A program made the position numbers and the translations under genes. 64,000 nucleotides of DNA. Source: CAYRJD01 sp965247395 (GTDB lineage: Bacteria; Actinomycetota; Acidimicrobiia; Acidimicrobiales; Poriferisodalaceae). Positions within the stretch are counted from its first letter, which is position 1; every line of letters begins with the position of its first letter. Location: the NCBI GenBank assembly GCA_965247395.1, contig OZ252012.1:1054001-1118000 (forward strand). Reading direction: 5' to 3'. Below the pieces are notes generated by a model. It was given only the letters and a program-made list of their open reading frames with translations, did not search any database and was not told the origin of the DNA. Of this stretch, positions 1 through 9,202 are shown piece after piece.

Positions 1-881
1 GGAGGCCGGTCTTGTTCTGCCGTAGCTTCGTTTAGCGCCGCTGCTGCCTGACCCAATACGTCAACATCTAAGGGCGGGTTCAGAGCCAACAGCACCGCTC
101 TTGGCACCTCGCTTGCCTGACCCGCCTGCCCCACTAACTCGGTTATGGCAGCCGACAGTTCTTCGGCAGTAACGGCTTGTATAGAAGAAGTAATCATTCC
201 GCCAAGCTCGCCGAACACAGCCTCAAACTCTTCGGCCAGGCTCTGGGTGAGCACATTGTCGGAGTACAAGGTGGCCGCGGTGGTGATTCCTTGGGATTCG
301 TAAATGAAGCGTGCAATGGCGGTGGCCTTGATGATGTCGTTTGACGAGGTGCGATAAAAGCCTGGGTAGTAGTCAGACCCCGGGGTGCCAGCGAGGTCTG
401 AAGTGAGCCCTGGTGCCTCGCTGAAGCTGGTGATAGTCACGAGGCCGGCGTCGCTGATCACAGGCGAGAACGCCACCGCTGACGACGAGCAGGTCGGACC
501 CACGATGCCCACTACCTGCGGGTCCTCGGTGATTGTGTAAGCGAGCACCTCAGCCGAGTCAGGCCCGCAAGGGTCGTTTATAGGTTCGCCAAAAGTGGGG
601 TGAAAGCCACCGATGCCGCCGTAGTCGGCAAGAGCCATTTGTGAGATGCGGACAGCTGCGATACCAGCCGAATCAAATTCACCTTGATTGACCAGCACCA
701 GACGCAGTTGAATTGGCTGACCCGCTGGCACGGTTACAAAGCCGAGCGAACCATCTCCCAAGGCGGCGACACCGGCAGCGCTGTCGGCATCGGTGTCGCT
801 GTTAGCACCGTCACCGTTGCTGCAAGCCGCAGCAACAAACAAAGCGACCGATAGCAGAGCGGCTAGCAGAAGCCGTTTCAT
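1..881 (-). CDS. ABC transporter substrate-binding lipoprotein, branched-chain amino-acid type (3' end beyond window)
   Basis: I translated this by hand; 293 codons are present and the C-terminus lies beyond base 1. It starts at ATG 881 with a short basic N-terminus, a hydrophobic stretch and a lipobox ending A-A-A-C at about residue 23, so the product should be a lipid-anchored extracytoplasmic binding protein. The mature part begins with an acidic Ser/Asp/Ala linker. It then shows the pattern of LivJ/LivK-type periplasmic-binding folds: QLRLVLVNQGEFDSAGIAA, later VVGIVGPTCSSSAVAFSPV and a stretch around SYYPGFYRTSSND. Such proteins deliver amino acids or other small ligands to an ABC permease. 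No permease or ATPase gene lies to its right, so partners would have to be downstream, beyond base 1. The ligand cannot be told from the sequence. Confidence 0.8.
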   Translation of the reverse strand, partial: MKRLLLAALLSVALFVAAACSNGDGANSDTDADSAAGVAALGDGSLGFVTVPAGQPIQLRLVLVNQGEFDSAGIAAVRISQMALADYGGIGGFHPTFGEPINDPCGPDSAEVLAYTITEDPQVVGIVGPTCSSSAVAFSPVISDAGLVTITSFSEAPGLTSDLAGTPGSDYYPGFYRTSSNDIIKATAIARFIYESQGITTAATLYSDNVLTQSLAEEFEAVFGELGGMITSSIQAVTAEELSAAITELVGQAGQASEVPRAVLLALNPPLDVDVLGQAAAALNEATAEQDRP

Positions 882-952
882 CGGCGGTTGGGTTGCTGGC
901 GCGCTGCGGCTCGAACCATGGTGCCCAGAGGTCTGATACTTGGAAGCATGGT

Positions 953-968
953 GCACTAAACGTAGTGC
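953..968. promoter_or_regulatory. Inverted repeat between divergent genes
   Basis: GCACTA-AACG-TAGTGC is a perfect 6-bp inverted repeat. It lies in the 194-bp gap between the start of the binding-protein gene (881, minus) and the exporter start (1076, plus). It could be an operator or a small hairpin in the shared promoter region. Only the symmetry is seen; no regulator is known to match it. Confidence 0.3.
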
Positions 969-1075
969 AGTCAGTATTGCCTGGCACGTGGCGAGCGATG
1001 CGAGTTTGCTGACATGCTGGGAATCTGAGTAGCAAAAGGATTTGGGGTTAGCTCCTCGGTTCGTTGAGAGCACAC

Positions 1076-1969
1076 ATGAGATTGCGACCAAGCCAAGTAC
1101 CGGCCGAGGCGCTGTTCATTATCGGTGCGCTGTCTCAATATCTGGGCGCCGCGGTGGCGGTGGAGCTGTTTAGCGACCTGACCCCGGGCGGTGTTGCGTT
1201 GCTGCGAGTGCTGGGTGCGGCCGTTGTCTTGCTGGTGTTGCGCAGGGCGTGGCGGAGAAATTGGTGGGCGCAAAGGCAGCAACGTTGGTCTGGCGCTGAT
1301 TGGGCTTGGGCAGCAGCCTTCGGTGCGACGTTGGCGTTGATGAATCTGTCTATCTACGTGTCAATCGCCGAACTACCGCTGGGCAACGCCGTGGCTCTGG
1401 AGTTTCTTGGGCCCATCACTGTCGCAGCCATCGGGTCGCGCACGGCGAGATCATTGCTGTCGGTTTCGCTGGCGTTAGTGGGTGTAGTGGTGCTGGCGGG
1501 TTTACAAACTGATGGCTCCGTCAAAGGAGTGGCTTTTGCGCTGCTAGCGGGTGGGTTCTGGGCGGGCTACATCGTGCTGGGTCATCGCGTGGCACACCGT
1601 GAGCCATCGGTCGATGGGCTCGGCATCGCAATGTTGATAGGCGCATTCGTGATCTCACCGTTCGGCGTGTCTGAGCTAGGTAATGCCATCGGCAATCCGG
1701 TTGTTTTGCTCCTAGCGCTGGCCACGGGCATGGCCTCCAACGTCATTCCATACGGCATCGATCAGTCTGTGATGCGCCGATTGAACCGCACTCGGTTTGC
1801 CTTGCTGCAAGCGTTGTTGCCCGCTACTGCCGCTGTGGTGGGGATAGTGCTGTTAGCGCAGCGACCTGCGGTAAGCGACGTTGTTGGAATATGCCTGGTG
1901 ATCTCGGCGATCGTGCTGGGCAGTCACAACCGGCGGCCCGACACTGCCAGCGCCGCCGGACCGCTGTAG
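1076..1969 (+). CDS. EamA/DMT-family exporter (RhtA-like)
   Basis: An integral membrane protein of 297 residues with about ten hydrophobic segments arranged as two EamA repeats, the form of drug/metabolite transporters such as the threonine/homoserine exporter RhtA. The N-terminal stretch FIIGALSQYLGAAVAVELF and the central ALEFLGPITVAAIGSR are typical of that branch, where LGPLxVA is a recurring motif. A TTG codon 12 nt upstream (1064) also opens the frame, but the ATG at 1076 follows a GAGAG sequence at suitable distance, so I prefer it. It is divergent from the binding lipoprotein and followed 28 nt later by a small unknown gene. Substrate is probably an amino acid or a small metabolite, by family analogy only. 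Confidence 0.8.
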   Translation: MRLRPSQVPAEALFIIGALSQYLGAAVAVELFSDLTPGGVALLRVLGAAVVLLVLRRAWRRNWWAQRQQRWSGADWAWAAAFGATLALMNLSIYVSIAELPLGNAVALEFLGPITVAAIGSRTARSLLSVSLALVGVVVLAGLQTDGSVKGVAFALLAGGFWAGYIVLGHRVAHREPSVDGLGIAMLIGAFVISPFGVSELGNAIGNPVVLLLALATGMASNVIPYGIDQSVMRRLNRTRFALLQALLPATAAVVGIVLLAQRPAVSDVVGICLVISAIVLGSHNRRPDTASAAGPL

Positions 1970-1997
1970 TTCGCGGCCGGGGGGCGGCTCAACCAAA

Positions 1998-2435
1998 ATG
2001 CACGGCTCTGCCAAAATGCAAATGTCTGATCTAAAATCTCGGCAACCTATGACAACAACCCTGAGGTCAATTCCCAAAAGCATCAAACCCAAGCAGAAGG
2101 TCGTGCTGCGCATGAAAACCAAGCGCGACGGCACCCGTCATCACGCCCGCTCCCTGGCCTCGGAATGTGGCGCTGAGGCCGTTGAGCTTTACGGCGAGGT
2201 GTATGTGTTCTTAGACGTAGTCAAGTATGGAGTTGAAGACAAATCGGGCAAGGTCAAGTGGCAAGACGGTAAGAACTTGCCAATGGGTGGCGTAGGAATG
2301 AGCTGCTCAAAGGCCGCTCAGTCGGTGCGGGGCGACAAGGAGGCCGGTCTAAACCAGTGGCTGCTGGCCGACGATAAGTGGAAGCCCATCGAAGTCAAGG
2401 GCGAGGTTGTTTCGATTCGGAACGTGATCCGCTAG
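1998..2435 (+). CDS. Hypothetical protein, 145 aa
   Basis: I do not recognise this protein. It is small, basic and soluble-looking, with no signal peptide or membrane segment. The first part is rich in Lys/Arg (KSIKPKQKVVLRMKTKRDG), followed by a mixed alpha/beta-looking region with W-Q-D-G-K-N and MGGVGMSCSKA. There is no obvious catalytic motif. The first ATG is at 1998; an ATG at 2049 would give a 128-residue form starting MTTTLRS and looks equally plausible because neither has a strong ribosome-binding site. The gene lies between an exporter and an aminotransferase on the same strand, with gaps of 28 and 85 nt. Nothing in the context fixes a role. Confidence 0.5.
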   Translation: MHGSAKMQMSDLKSRQPMTTTLRSIPKSIKPKQKVVLRMKTKRDGTRHHARSLASECGAEAVELYGEVYVFLDVVKYGVEDKSGKVKWQDGKNLPMGGVGMSCSKAAQSVRGDKEAGLNQWLLADDKWKPIEVKGEVVSIRNVIR

Positions 2436-2520
2436 CAGGATCAGTAGGGCTACCCGTTGTGCCGTTAGCTGGGTCACAGCTGGGTCATCAAATGTCTCAG
2501 CGGCGAGCTACCGTGAGCCG

Positions 2521-3612
2521 GTGAGCCATTCAGATCGTGTCCTGATGGGGCCCGGCCCCTCAAACCCTTATCCCGAAGTCATAGAAGCGTTCGGCCGGCC
2601 GGTGCTGGGTCACCTTGACCCCGAGTTCATCACGCTGCTGGACGAACTAAATGAACGTCTGCGCCAAGTGTTCCAAACCCGCAATCAGCTCACCTTCCCG
2701 GTGTCTGGCACGGGTTCGGCCGGCATGGAAGCGGCGTTTGTCAACTTCATCGAACCCGGCGATGTGGTGATAATCGGCGTAAACGGTGTGTTCGGCACAC
2801 GCATGTGCGATGTAGCCGCACGCGCTGGTGCTGAGGTGGTTGAGGTAAGCGAAGAGTGGGGCAAGGCGATCGACCCACAGCGTCTGCTGGATGCGCACCC
2901 AAATCCCAAGATCATCGCGGTGGTGCATGCGGAGACCTCAACGGGCGTTCGTAACGACATCGCATCGCTTGGCGCGGCAAAAGGTGACGCACTGCTGTTG
3001 GTGGATTGCGTTACCTCTCTCGGCGGCATCGAAATAGCCGTCGACGACTGGGGTATCGACATTGCCTACAGCGGCACGCAAAAGTGTCTCGGTGTGCCGC
3101 CAGGTCTTGCGCCGCTGACAATCAGTGAGCGAGCGCTCGAAGCGCTAGTTGAAAAGCCGCAAAGCTGGTACTTAGATCTCAACATGATCCGTGCCTACGT
3201 AGCGGGTGAGGGTGCGCGCTCCTACCACCACACCGCGCCGATATCAATGCTTTATGCGCTGCACGCCGGGTTGGGTGCGGTGCTAGATGAGGGGCTTGTT
3301 AATTCTTGGAAACGACATCAGGCTTGCGGCGATGAGTTACATGCCCGCTTACCTGAACTGGGATTTGATCTTTGGGCGCAAGAAGGTCATCGCTTGCCGC
3401 AGCTAACGACCGTTACTTTGCCGGAAAGGTTCGATGATGCTGCCGGGCGACAAACACTGCTGAAGCGTCACGGCATTGAGGTGGGCGGCGGGCTTGGACC
3501 AGTCGCTGGCAAGGTGTGGCGGATCGGCTGCATGGGTCACACGGCGCGCCAGCGCAACGTGACTCTGCTGTTAGGTGCGCTGCGTGAACTAGTGGCCGAG
3601 CAGCGCGGCTAA
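2521..3612 (+). CDS. Class V aminotransferase, alanine/serine-glyoxylate type
   Basis: A 363-residue PLP enzyme of aminotransferase class V, starting at GTG 2521. The N-terminal LMGPGPSNPYPEV and the block FPVSGTGSAGMEAAFVN are typical of the alanine-glyoxylate/serine-glyoxylate aminotransferase group. The PLP lysine is K188 in YSGTQKCLG. The carboxylate-binding end shows GGGLGPVAGKVWRIGCMGH, where the Arg in WRIG is the expected substrate-binding arginine. These enzymes move an amino group from alanine or serine to glyoxylate in photorespiration-like or serine-cycle metabolism. The length is normal. It converges on the rhomboid gene with only 8 nt between stop codons. Exact amino donor is not determinable from sequence. 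Confidence 0.85.
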   Translation: MSHSDRVLMGPGPSNPYPEVIEAFGRPVLGHLDPEFITLLDELNERLRQVFQTRNQLTFPVSGTGSAGMEAAFVNFIEPGDVVIIGVNGVFGTRMCDVAARAGAEVVEVSEEWGKAIDPQRLLDAHPNPKIIAVVHAETSTGVRNDIASLGAAKGDALLLVDCVTSLGGIEIAVDDWGIDIAYSGTQKCLGVPPGLAPLTISERALEALVEKPQSWYLDLNMIRAYVAGEGARSYHHTAPISMLYALHAGLGAVLDEGLVNSWKRHQACGDELHARLPELGFDLWAQEGHRLPQLTTVTLPERFDDAAGRQTLLKRHGIEVGGGLGPVAGKVWRIGCMGHTARQRNVTLLLGALRELVAEQRG

Positions 3613-3620
3613 ACCTGGGT

Positions 3621-4376
3621 CTAGAACAACGGATCACGCCAGCCGGTGGCAGCCCAAAGCGCCAACACAACCATCGCCGCGCCTGACACCGCAAGCAGCG
3701 CCCAGGTAATCGCCCAGTGGAGCTGTCTGCGAAGATCGCCAATTGCTAGTGCGGCCAGCACTCCCCCGGCCAGGCCACCGATGTGGCCGCCGATCGAGAT
3801 ATTCGGTATCAAAAACGACACGACCACGTTGATGATGATCAGCGAGCCCAATCCATCTCGCCAGGGATTTCTGCCGCTGCGTTGCTCTACCACATAGGCG
3901 CAACCCATCAACCCGTAGACCGCACCAGACGCTCCCACGGTGACTGCTGCCGGTGAATTAAGCAGCGCACCCGCCGAACCCGCCAGCATCGCCAGCAGAT
4001 AAGTGCCGGTGAGCAACGCAGACCCGACACTGCTTTCGAGTCGCCGACCCAGCAAGTACATCACCAGCACGTTGAAAAATAGGTGCGACAGGTTTGCGTG
4101 CAAGAAAGCGCCAGTGATTATGCGCCACCATTCGCCGTTGACATCCACGTATGGGCCGTAGAGCGCGGCATCAATGAGGGCGGATTGGCGCAGCGAGTCG
4201 CCAGTGAGCGTGGCGACATCTAAGAAGTTGTGCGTCAGCACAAAAATGACCACATTGACGGCGGCAAACACGGTCGTTGCTAGGGGCAGGCCGGAGCGCA
4301 GCGCAAGAGTTCGGCTGAACGGATTGCTCACGCCGACATCACGCTGGCAGGCTATGACACTGAAACGTAAGAACAC
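3621..4376 (-). CDS. Rhomboid-family intramembrane serine protease
   Basis: A 251-residue membrane protein with six to seven hydrophobic helices. The catalytic serine sits in GASGAVYG (S150), the partner histidine in ISIGGHIGGLAGG (H198), and the HxxxxHxxxN-like element in the second helix is HANLSHLFFNVLVMY. Rhomboids cut membrane proteins inside the bilayer; the substrate is unknown here. The longest frame starts at GTG 4376. A second GTG at 4331 would remove the first 15 residues, which are not conserved-looking, so the start is uncertain. It is divergent from the aminopeptidase gene starting at 4484 and convergent with the aminotransferase. Confidence 0.88.
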   Translation of the reverse strand: MFLRFSVIACQRDVGVSNPFSRTLALRSGLPLATTVFAAVNVVIFVLTHNFLDVATLTGDSLRQSALIDAALYGPYVDVNGEWWRIITGAFLHANLSHLFFNVLVMYLLGRRLESSVGSALLTGTYLLAMLAGSAGALLNSPAAVTVGASGAVYGLMGCAYVVEQRSGRNPWRDGLGSLIIINVVVSFLIPNISIGGHIGGLAGGVLAALAIGDLRRQLHWAITWALLAVSGAAMVVLALWAATGWRDPLF

Positions 4377-4483
4377 GGACAGGTAGTGGCGCTAACAAGC
4401 ATGGCAACTGACAAGCATGGCGTGTTGCTGGCAAACCTTGTCGCTGGCAAACAAGGCAACGAGCGGGTAGGTACAGGTAGGTA

Positions 4484-5872
4484 ATGAACGAGAAATCCCA
4501 GCACAGGCAAGCACAGCACAAGCAAGCATCCAGCGAACAGGTTCTCCAGGACCTGTTCGAGTTCATCTGGGAATCGCCGTCTCCCTACCACGCTGTATCG
4601 CAAGCACATCAGTTGCTGACTACTGCAAACCCCGAGATTGCCTTAGCGCCTAACGGACCAGACACCAACAGCACAGACACGAGTAGCACGGTGCACACCA
4701 ACACAACGCGCACCAGCACAGCGCACACCGATACAAAAAGCGGGACGTCTATCGCCACGCTGGCAGCCGCCAACATCAACCCCGACAAGCTGCACTTCCG
4801 AATCGTCGGAGCGCATACCGACAGCCCGAATCTCCGCATCAAACCGCAACCCGACTCCAGCAAAGCCGGCTACCAACAGCTTGTAATAGAGCCCTACGGC
4901 GGAGTGCTGCTCAACTCATGGCTTGATCGAGACCTCGGCATCTCTGGACGGGTAGTCACGCGTGAATCCGAAACCGAGACCTCCACGCGCTTGCTCAAAA
5001 TCGACCGACCTCTGCTGCGAGTACCTCAGCTAGCCATTCATCTTGACCGTGAAATAGGCAAAGACGGCTTGAAGCTGGCCTCCCAGCACATGGTTCCGAT
5101 CTGGGGACTAAACAAAACAGGCAAAACAGACCCGAGCAACTTCAGAAGATTTCTATCCGAACAGCTCGATATCTCTCCAGGAGAGATAATCGCCTGGGAT
5201 CTGATGACTCACGACCTCACCCCGCCTGCGAAGCTGGGCCGGGAAGATGAGTTTTATGCGGCACCGCGCATTGACAACTTGGCGTCGTGCCACGCTGGCC
5301 TCCATGCCTTAGCTACCTTGTCCGCCTCCGACTTGGCCGACGATGCGGTGGCGGTGCTGGTGCTTTATGACCACGAAGAGGTAGGCAGCGAAACCTCTAC
5401 CGGCGCGGCCAGCCCGGCGCTTCAGCACCACCTGGAAAGAATTGCGTTGTCGCTTGGTGCCGACCGTGATCAGTTTTTGGCTGCACTGGCTCGTTCGATC
5501 GGTGTCTCGGCGGACGGAGCTCATGCCGTGCATCCGAACTACCTCGAGCGCCACGACTCAAATCACCACGTGCACCTGAATGGTGGCCCTGTAATAAAGC
5601 TGAACTCCAACCAGCGCTACGCCACCGATGCCAACACCAATGCGATTTTCCAGTCGGCGTGCCAAGCCGCTGGCGTTGAGTTTCAGTTGTATTCACATCA
5701 AAACGATCTGCCTTGCGGCACCACGATCGGACCGATCACCGCTACGCAGCTTGGGATCTCTGTGGTTGACGTTGGTAGTCCGCAGCTGTCGATGCATTCG
5801 GCACGTGAGTTTGGTGGCGCGCAAGACCCGGCGATGCTCGCTGGCGCTCTGCGTGAGTTCTTAAAGAGCTAG
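4484..5872 (+). CDS. M18-family aminopeptidase
   Basis: A 462-residue zinc aminopeptidase of family M18 (aspartyl aminopeptidase/ApeB type), cytosolic. Metal and catalytic elements are visible: HTDSPNLRIKP (residues 111-121), PRIDNLASCHAG, LYDHEEVGSETSTGA and the C-terminal LSMHSAREFGG with its conserved His. It removes N-terminal residues, typically acidic ones, from peptides. Residues about 57-90 form a Thr/Ser/Asn-rich low-complexity insertion between the first helices and the first metal motif, not usual for the family and of a kind seen in several other genes of this window. The stop overlaps the end of the convergent histidine phosphatase gene by 4 nt. Confidence 0.92.
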   Translation: MNEKSQHRQAQHKQASSEQVLQDLFEFIWESPSPYHAVSQAHQLLTTANPEIALAPNGPDTNSTDTSSTVHTNTTRTSTAHTDTKSGTSIATLAAANINPDKLHFRIVGAHTDSPNLRIKPQPDSSKAGYQQLVIEPYGGVLLNSWLDRDLGISGRVVTRESETETSTRLLKIDRPLLRVPQLAIHLDREIGKDGLKLASQHMVPIWGLNKTGKTDPSNFRRFLSEQLDISPGEIIAWDLMTHDLTPPAKLGREDEFYAAPRIDNLASCHAGLHALATLSASDLADDAVAVLVLYDHEEVGSETSTGAASPALQHHLERIALSLGADRDQFLAALARSIGVSADGAHAVHPNYLERHDSNHHVHLNGGPVIKLNSNQRYATDANTNAIFQSACQAAGVEFQLYSHQNDLPCGTTIGPITATQLGISVVDVGSPQLSMHSAREFGGAQDPAMLAGALREFLKS

Positions 5873-6567
5873 GGGCCGTGATGCAGTTGCGGCCAAAGGT
5901 GCGAGCTGTCGTTGTAGCGGCGCAATATCCACTCGCCGTCTGTGCGCACTACCTGGCTGATCGCACAATTATCGGAGCCGCCAAACGCAAACGGTGACGA
6001 TCCGGTGATGTGGCTCAGCAACGCCGAAATCACACCACCATGAACCGTGCAGAGCACCAATTTCCCCTCATGGCGATCAGCCACAGCGTTTAGCGCATTG
6101 ATGCATCGCTTCGTCAAAGAGTCGTTCGACTCCGCTCCTGGGATCACATCCCAACGCTGCTCTTCTCGCACACGCTCATAAATCGGATGCCCTTGAGCTG
6201 CGTGCATGCGGATGATTCCAGCGTCCCACTCTCCCAGCCCCACCTCTCGCAGGTCGGGCTCTTCGGTCGGCTCCAAGCCCAGAGCGGCTGCCAACGGAGC
6301 GGCCGTCTGTGACGTTCGCTGCATACTCGTTACATAGATCGCTTCGATCGCTTCATTAGCCAAACGCTCCGCAGTCAGCTGAGCCTGCTCAAAGCCCACC
6401 GGCGACAACGGTGGATCGCCCTGACCGTTATTAAGCAGTGGGAAGTCCTCACCGTAGATATAGGGCGTGGTGGCACCGTGACGCAGCAACATTATTTCGG
6501 TGGCGTGCGCCAAGCGCTGCCAACGGGTCTGCTCAAACTGTGTCGGTCCGTCTATATCTGTCGTCAC
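5869..6567 (-). CDS. Histidine phosphatase (phosphoglycerate-mutase-like)
   Basis: A 232-residue member of the histidine phosphatase superfamily. The catalytic RHG motif is in EIMLLRHGATTPY with phospho-histidine H30. The later VTSMQRTSQTAAPLAAALGL supplies the second arginine, EVGLGEWDAG the acid region, and LVLCTVHGGVISALL the second catalytic His. Such enzymes remove or move phosphate on small metabolites; the real substrate is not given by sequence. Its 3' end overlaps the aminopeptidase stop by 4 nt, and its start follows the ammonium-transporter block. The gap to that block (6568-6629) contains two copies of a 25-bp repeat. Confidence 0.87.
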   Translation of the reverse strand: MTTDIDGPTQFEQTRWQRLAHATEIMLLRHGATTPYIYGEDFPLLNNGQGDPPLSPVGFEQAQLTAERLANEAIEAIYVTSMQRTSQTAAPLAAALGLEPTEEPDLREVGLGEWDAGIIRMHAAQGHPIYERVREEQRWDVIPGAESNDSLTKRCINALNAVADRHEGKLVLCTVHGGVISALLSHITGSSPFAFGGSDNCAISQVVRTDGEWILRRYNDSSHLWPQLHHGP

Positions 6568-6582
6568 GATTTAGTAGTCAAA

Positions 6583-6632
6583 GATCCAGCTAAAGCAAAC
6601 CTAGTTAGATCCAGCTAAAGCAAACCTAGTTA
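6583..6632. repeat. 25-bp tandem repeat at the 3' end of the amt pair, third copy at 7942-7966
   Basis: A 25-bp unit beginning gatccagctaaagcaaac is present twice in tandem here and once, with one change, at 7942-7966 between the two ammonium-transporter genes. The repeat marks the junctions of the tandem gene duplication. Confidence 0.85.
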
Positions 6633-7901
6633 GGGAGAGTCAACGCTGGGTTGTTCATCCTCATACTGCTCGATGGTGTACGCAACCCCACCGTGGCTGC
6701 TCACGTCAATGCCTGACATCTCCACCTGTCGCGACACTCGCAAGCCCATCACTCGATCCAGCACCTTCGCAATGATGTAGGTAACCACAAACGAGTACAC
6801 CGCCACCGCCAGGATCGACAAGAACTGGTTCCACAAAATCACGGCACCACCACCAAACAAGACGCCCTCTATGAAGTCTCCGCCTGGCACAGCTGAAGCA
6901 TCGGCCAAGAGGCCTACCAACATGCCTCCAACGACGCCTCCAACAAGGTGAATGCCAACCACATTCAAACTGTCGTCAATCTTCAGGTAGTACTTGGCTT
7001 CGATAGCGAAGTAACACACAACACCCGCAGCAAGTCCGAACACCAGCGAGTGCATTGGTCCGACAAAACCAGCGGCCGGAGTGATCGCTACCAAAGCGGC
7101 CACAATCCCTGAGGAAATGCCGATAGCGCTAACCCGCTTGGTTCGCATTAGTTCCACGATGGCCCAGGCAACCATTCCGCTTGCTCCAGCCAAGAAGGTG
7201 TTCACAAACGCCTGTACGGCTAAAGCGTCAGAAAGTAAGGCTGAACCAGCATTGAATCCAAACCAGCCAAACCACAAGATGCCCGCACCCAGAATCGTTA
7301 GCGGAATGTTGTGCGGAACGTTTCTGTTCTTAGGCCAGTCGCTGCGATGCCCTACCACCAGCGCCAGCGCCAGAGCAGCTGCACCCGCATTGACATGAAT
7401 GGCGGTACCACCGGCGAAGTCGAGCGCAGGCAGGTTTTTGATCCAACCATTTTTTCCGAAAACCCAAAAGATGACCGGCGCATACACCAGCAAAGACCAC
7501 ACCGGCACGAAAACCATCCAGGCTGAGAACTTCATTCGGTCAGCGACCGCACCAGAAATAAGTGCTGGTGTGAAAGCCGCAAACATGGTGAAAAATGCGA
7601 AGAGGGCTAGCCCCCCGGCGTCGTCAACACCCTTCAGTCCGGCAAAATCGTTAATACCCTTCAGTCCGGCAAAATCAAAGTTGCCGATGAACCAAAAGGT
7701 ACTGGTTTCGCTTTCGGCCAGGCTGAAGCCAATCAGCACCCACAAGATCGGCGTGATTCCCAGGCACCACATGTTCATGTTGAGCATGTTGAGCATGCTC
7801 TTCGACCGCACCATGCCGCCGTAAAACATGGAAAGCCCTGGCACCATAAACAGCACCAAAGCGGCCGAAATCAATATCCACGCTATGTCTCCACTATCCA
7901 T
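6630..7901 (-). CDS. amt: Ammonium transporter, second copy
   Basis: A 423-residue Amt/MEP/Rh-type channel with about eleven membrane helices. The pore histidines lie in GGTAIHVNAGAA and VVGIHLVGGVVGG, and the signature region DFAGGTAIHVNAGAAALALA is complete. It moves ammonium or ammonia into the cell across the cytoplasmic membrane. I place the start at ATG 7901 because a GGAG lies about 10 nt upstream and it matches the start of the neighbouring copy; a TTG at 7940 would add 13 residues. It is nearly identical to the gene at 7964-9202 but carries a duplicated 8-residue stretch (FAGLKGIND-FAGLKGVDD) in an extracytoplasmic loop. No PII gene is adjacent. Confidence 0.93.
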   Translation of the reverse strand: MDSGDIAWILISAALVLFMVPGLSMFYGGMVRSKSMLNMLNMNMWCLGITPILWVLIGFSLAESETSTFWFIGNFDFAGLKGINDFAGLKGVDDAGGLALFAFFTMFAAFTPALISGAVADRMKFSAWMVFVPVWSLLVYAPVIFWVFGKNGWIKNLPALDFAGGTAIHVNAGAAALALALVVGHRSDWPKNRNVPHNIPLTILGAGILWFGWFGFNAGSALLSDALAVQAFVNTFLAGASGMVAWAIVELMRTKRVSAIGISSGIVAALVAITPAAGFVGPMHSLVFGLAAGVVCYFAIEAKYYLKIDDSLNVVGIHLVGGVVGGMLVGLLADASAVPGGDFIEGVLFGGGAVILWNQFLSILAVAVYSFVVTYIIAKVLDRVMGLRVSRQVEMSGIDVSSHGGVAYTIEQYEDEQPSVDSP

Positions 7902-7963
7902 TATCTCTGTTCTCCAATCTGTTGTCCCTTTAGTAGTCAAAGATCCAGCTAAAGCAAACCGAG

Positions 7964-9202
7964 TTAGGGAGAATCAACGCTGGGTTGTTCATCCTCATAC
8001 TGCTCGATGGTGTACGCAACCCCACCATGGCTGCTCACGTCAATGCCTGACATCTCCACCTGTCGCGACACTCGCAAGCCCATCACTCGATCCAGCACCT
8101 TCGCAATGATGTAGGTAGCCACAAATGAGAACACCGCCACCGCCAGGATCGACAAGAACTGGTTCCACAAAAGCACGCCACCACCAAAAAAGACGCCCTC
8201 TATGAAGTCTCCGCCTGGCACAGCTGAAGCATCAGCAAAGAGGCCTATCAACATGCCTCCAACGACGCCTCCAACAAGGTGAATGCCAACCACATCCAAA
8301 CTGTCGTCAATCTTCAGGTAGTACTTAGCTTCGATAGCGAAGTAACAAACAACACCCGCAGCAAGTCCGAACACCAACGAGTGCATTGATCCGACAAAAC
8401 CAGCGGCCGGAGTGATCGCCACCAAAGCGGCCACAATCCCTGAAGAAATGCCGATAGCGCTAACCCGCTTGGTTCGCATTAGCTCCACGATGGCCCAGGC
8501 AACCATTCCGCCTGCTCCAGCCAAGAAAGTGTTCACAAACGCTTGTACGGCTAAAGCGTCAGAGGCCAAGGCCGAACCAGCGTTGAACCCAAACCAGCCA
8601 AACCACAAGATGCCCGCACCCAGAACCGTTAGCGGAATGTTGTGCGGAACGTTTCTGTTCTTAGGCCAGTCGCTGCGATGCCCTACCACCATCGCCAGCG
8701 CCAGAGCAGCTGCACCCGCATTGACATGAATGGCGGTACCACCGGCGAAGTCGAGCGCAGGCAGGTTTTTGATCCAACCTTCACCACCGTAAACCCAATA
8801 AACGACCGGCGCATACACCAGCAAAGACCACACCGGCACGAAAACCATCCAGGCTGAGAACTTCATTCGGTCAGCGACCGCACCAGAAATAAGTGCTGGT
8901 GTAATAACCGCAAACATGGCCAGAAATACGAAAGTGGCTAGCCCCTCGGCGTCGTTGATGCCTTTCAGTCCAACGAGATCAAAGTTGCCAATAAACCAGA
9001 GGCTGCTGTCGCCACCAGCGAGGCTGTAGCCAATCAGCACCCACATGATCGGTACGATTCCCAGGCACCACATGTTCATGTTGAGCATGTTGAGCATGCT
9101 CTTCGACCGCACCATGCCGCCGTAAAACATGGAAAGCCCTGGCACCATAAACAGCACCAAAGCGGCCGAAATCAATATCCACGCTATGTCTCCACTATCC
9201 AT
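7964..9202 (-). CDS. amt: Ammonium transporter, first copy
   Basis: A 412-residue Amt/MEP/Rh family ammonium channel, starting MDSGDIAWILISAAL at ATG 9202. Pore histidines are H159 (TAIHVNAG) and H308 (GIHLVGG). The short C-terminal cytoplasmic tail ends like the second copy. Large parts, including the last 150 codons and the 3' flank, match the downstream copy almost base for base, while an extracytoplasmic segment around residues 60-100 differs, as expected of a tandem duplication partly kept alike by gene conversion. The 62-nt gap between the two starts and stops contains no clear terminator, so both may be on one transcript. Nitrogen control is likely but no site was recognised. Confidence 0.94.
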   Translation of the reverse strand: MDSGDIAWILISAALVLFMVPGLSMFYGGMVRSKSMLNMLNMNMWCLGIVPIMWVLIGYSLAGGDSSLWFIGNFDLVGLKGINDAEGLATFVFLAMFAVITPALISGAVADRMKFSAWMVFVPVWSLLVYAPVVYWVYGGEGWIKNLPALDFAGGTAIHVNAGAAALALAMVVGHRSDWPKNRNVPHNIPLTVLGAGILWFGWFGFNAGSALASDALAVQAFVNTFLAGAGGMVAWAIVELMRTKRVSAIGISSGIVAALVAITPAAGFVGSMHSLVFGLAAGVVCYFAIEAKYYLKIDDSLDVVGIHLVGGVVGGMLIGLFADASAVPGGDFIEGVFFGGGVLLWNQFLSILAVAVFSFVATYIIAKVLDRVMGLRVSRQVEMSGIDVSSHGGVAYTIEQYEDEQPSVDSP

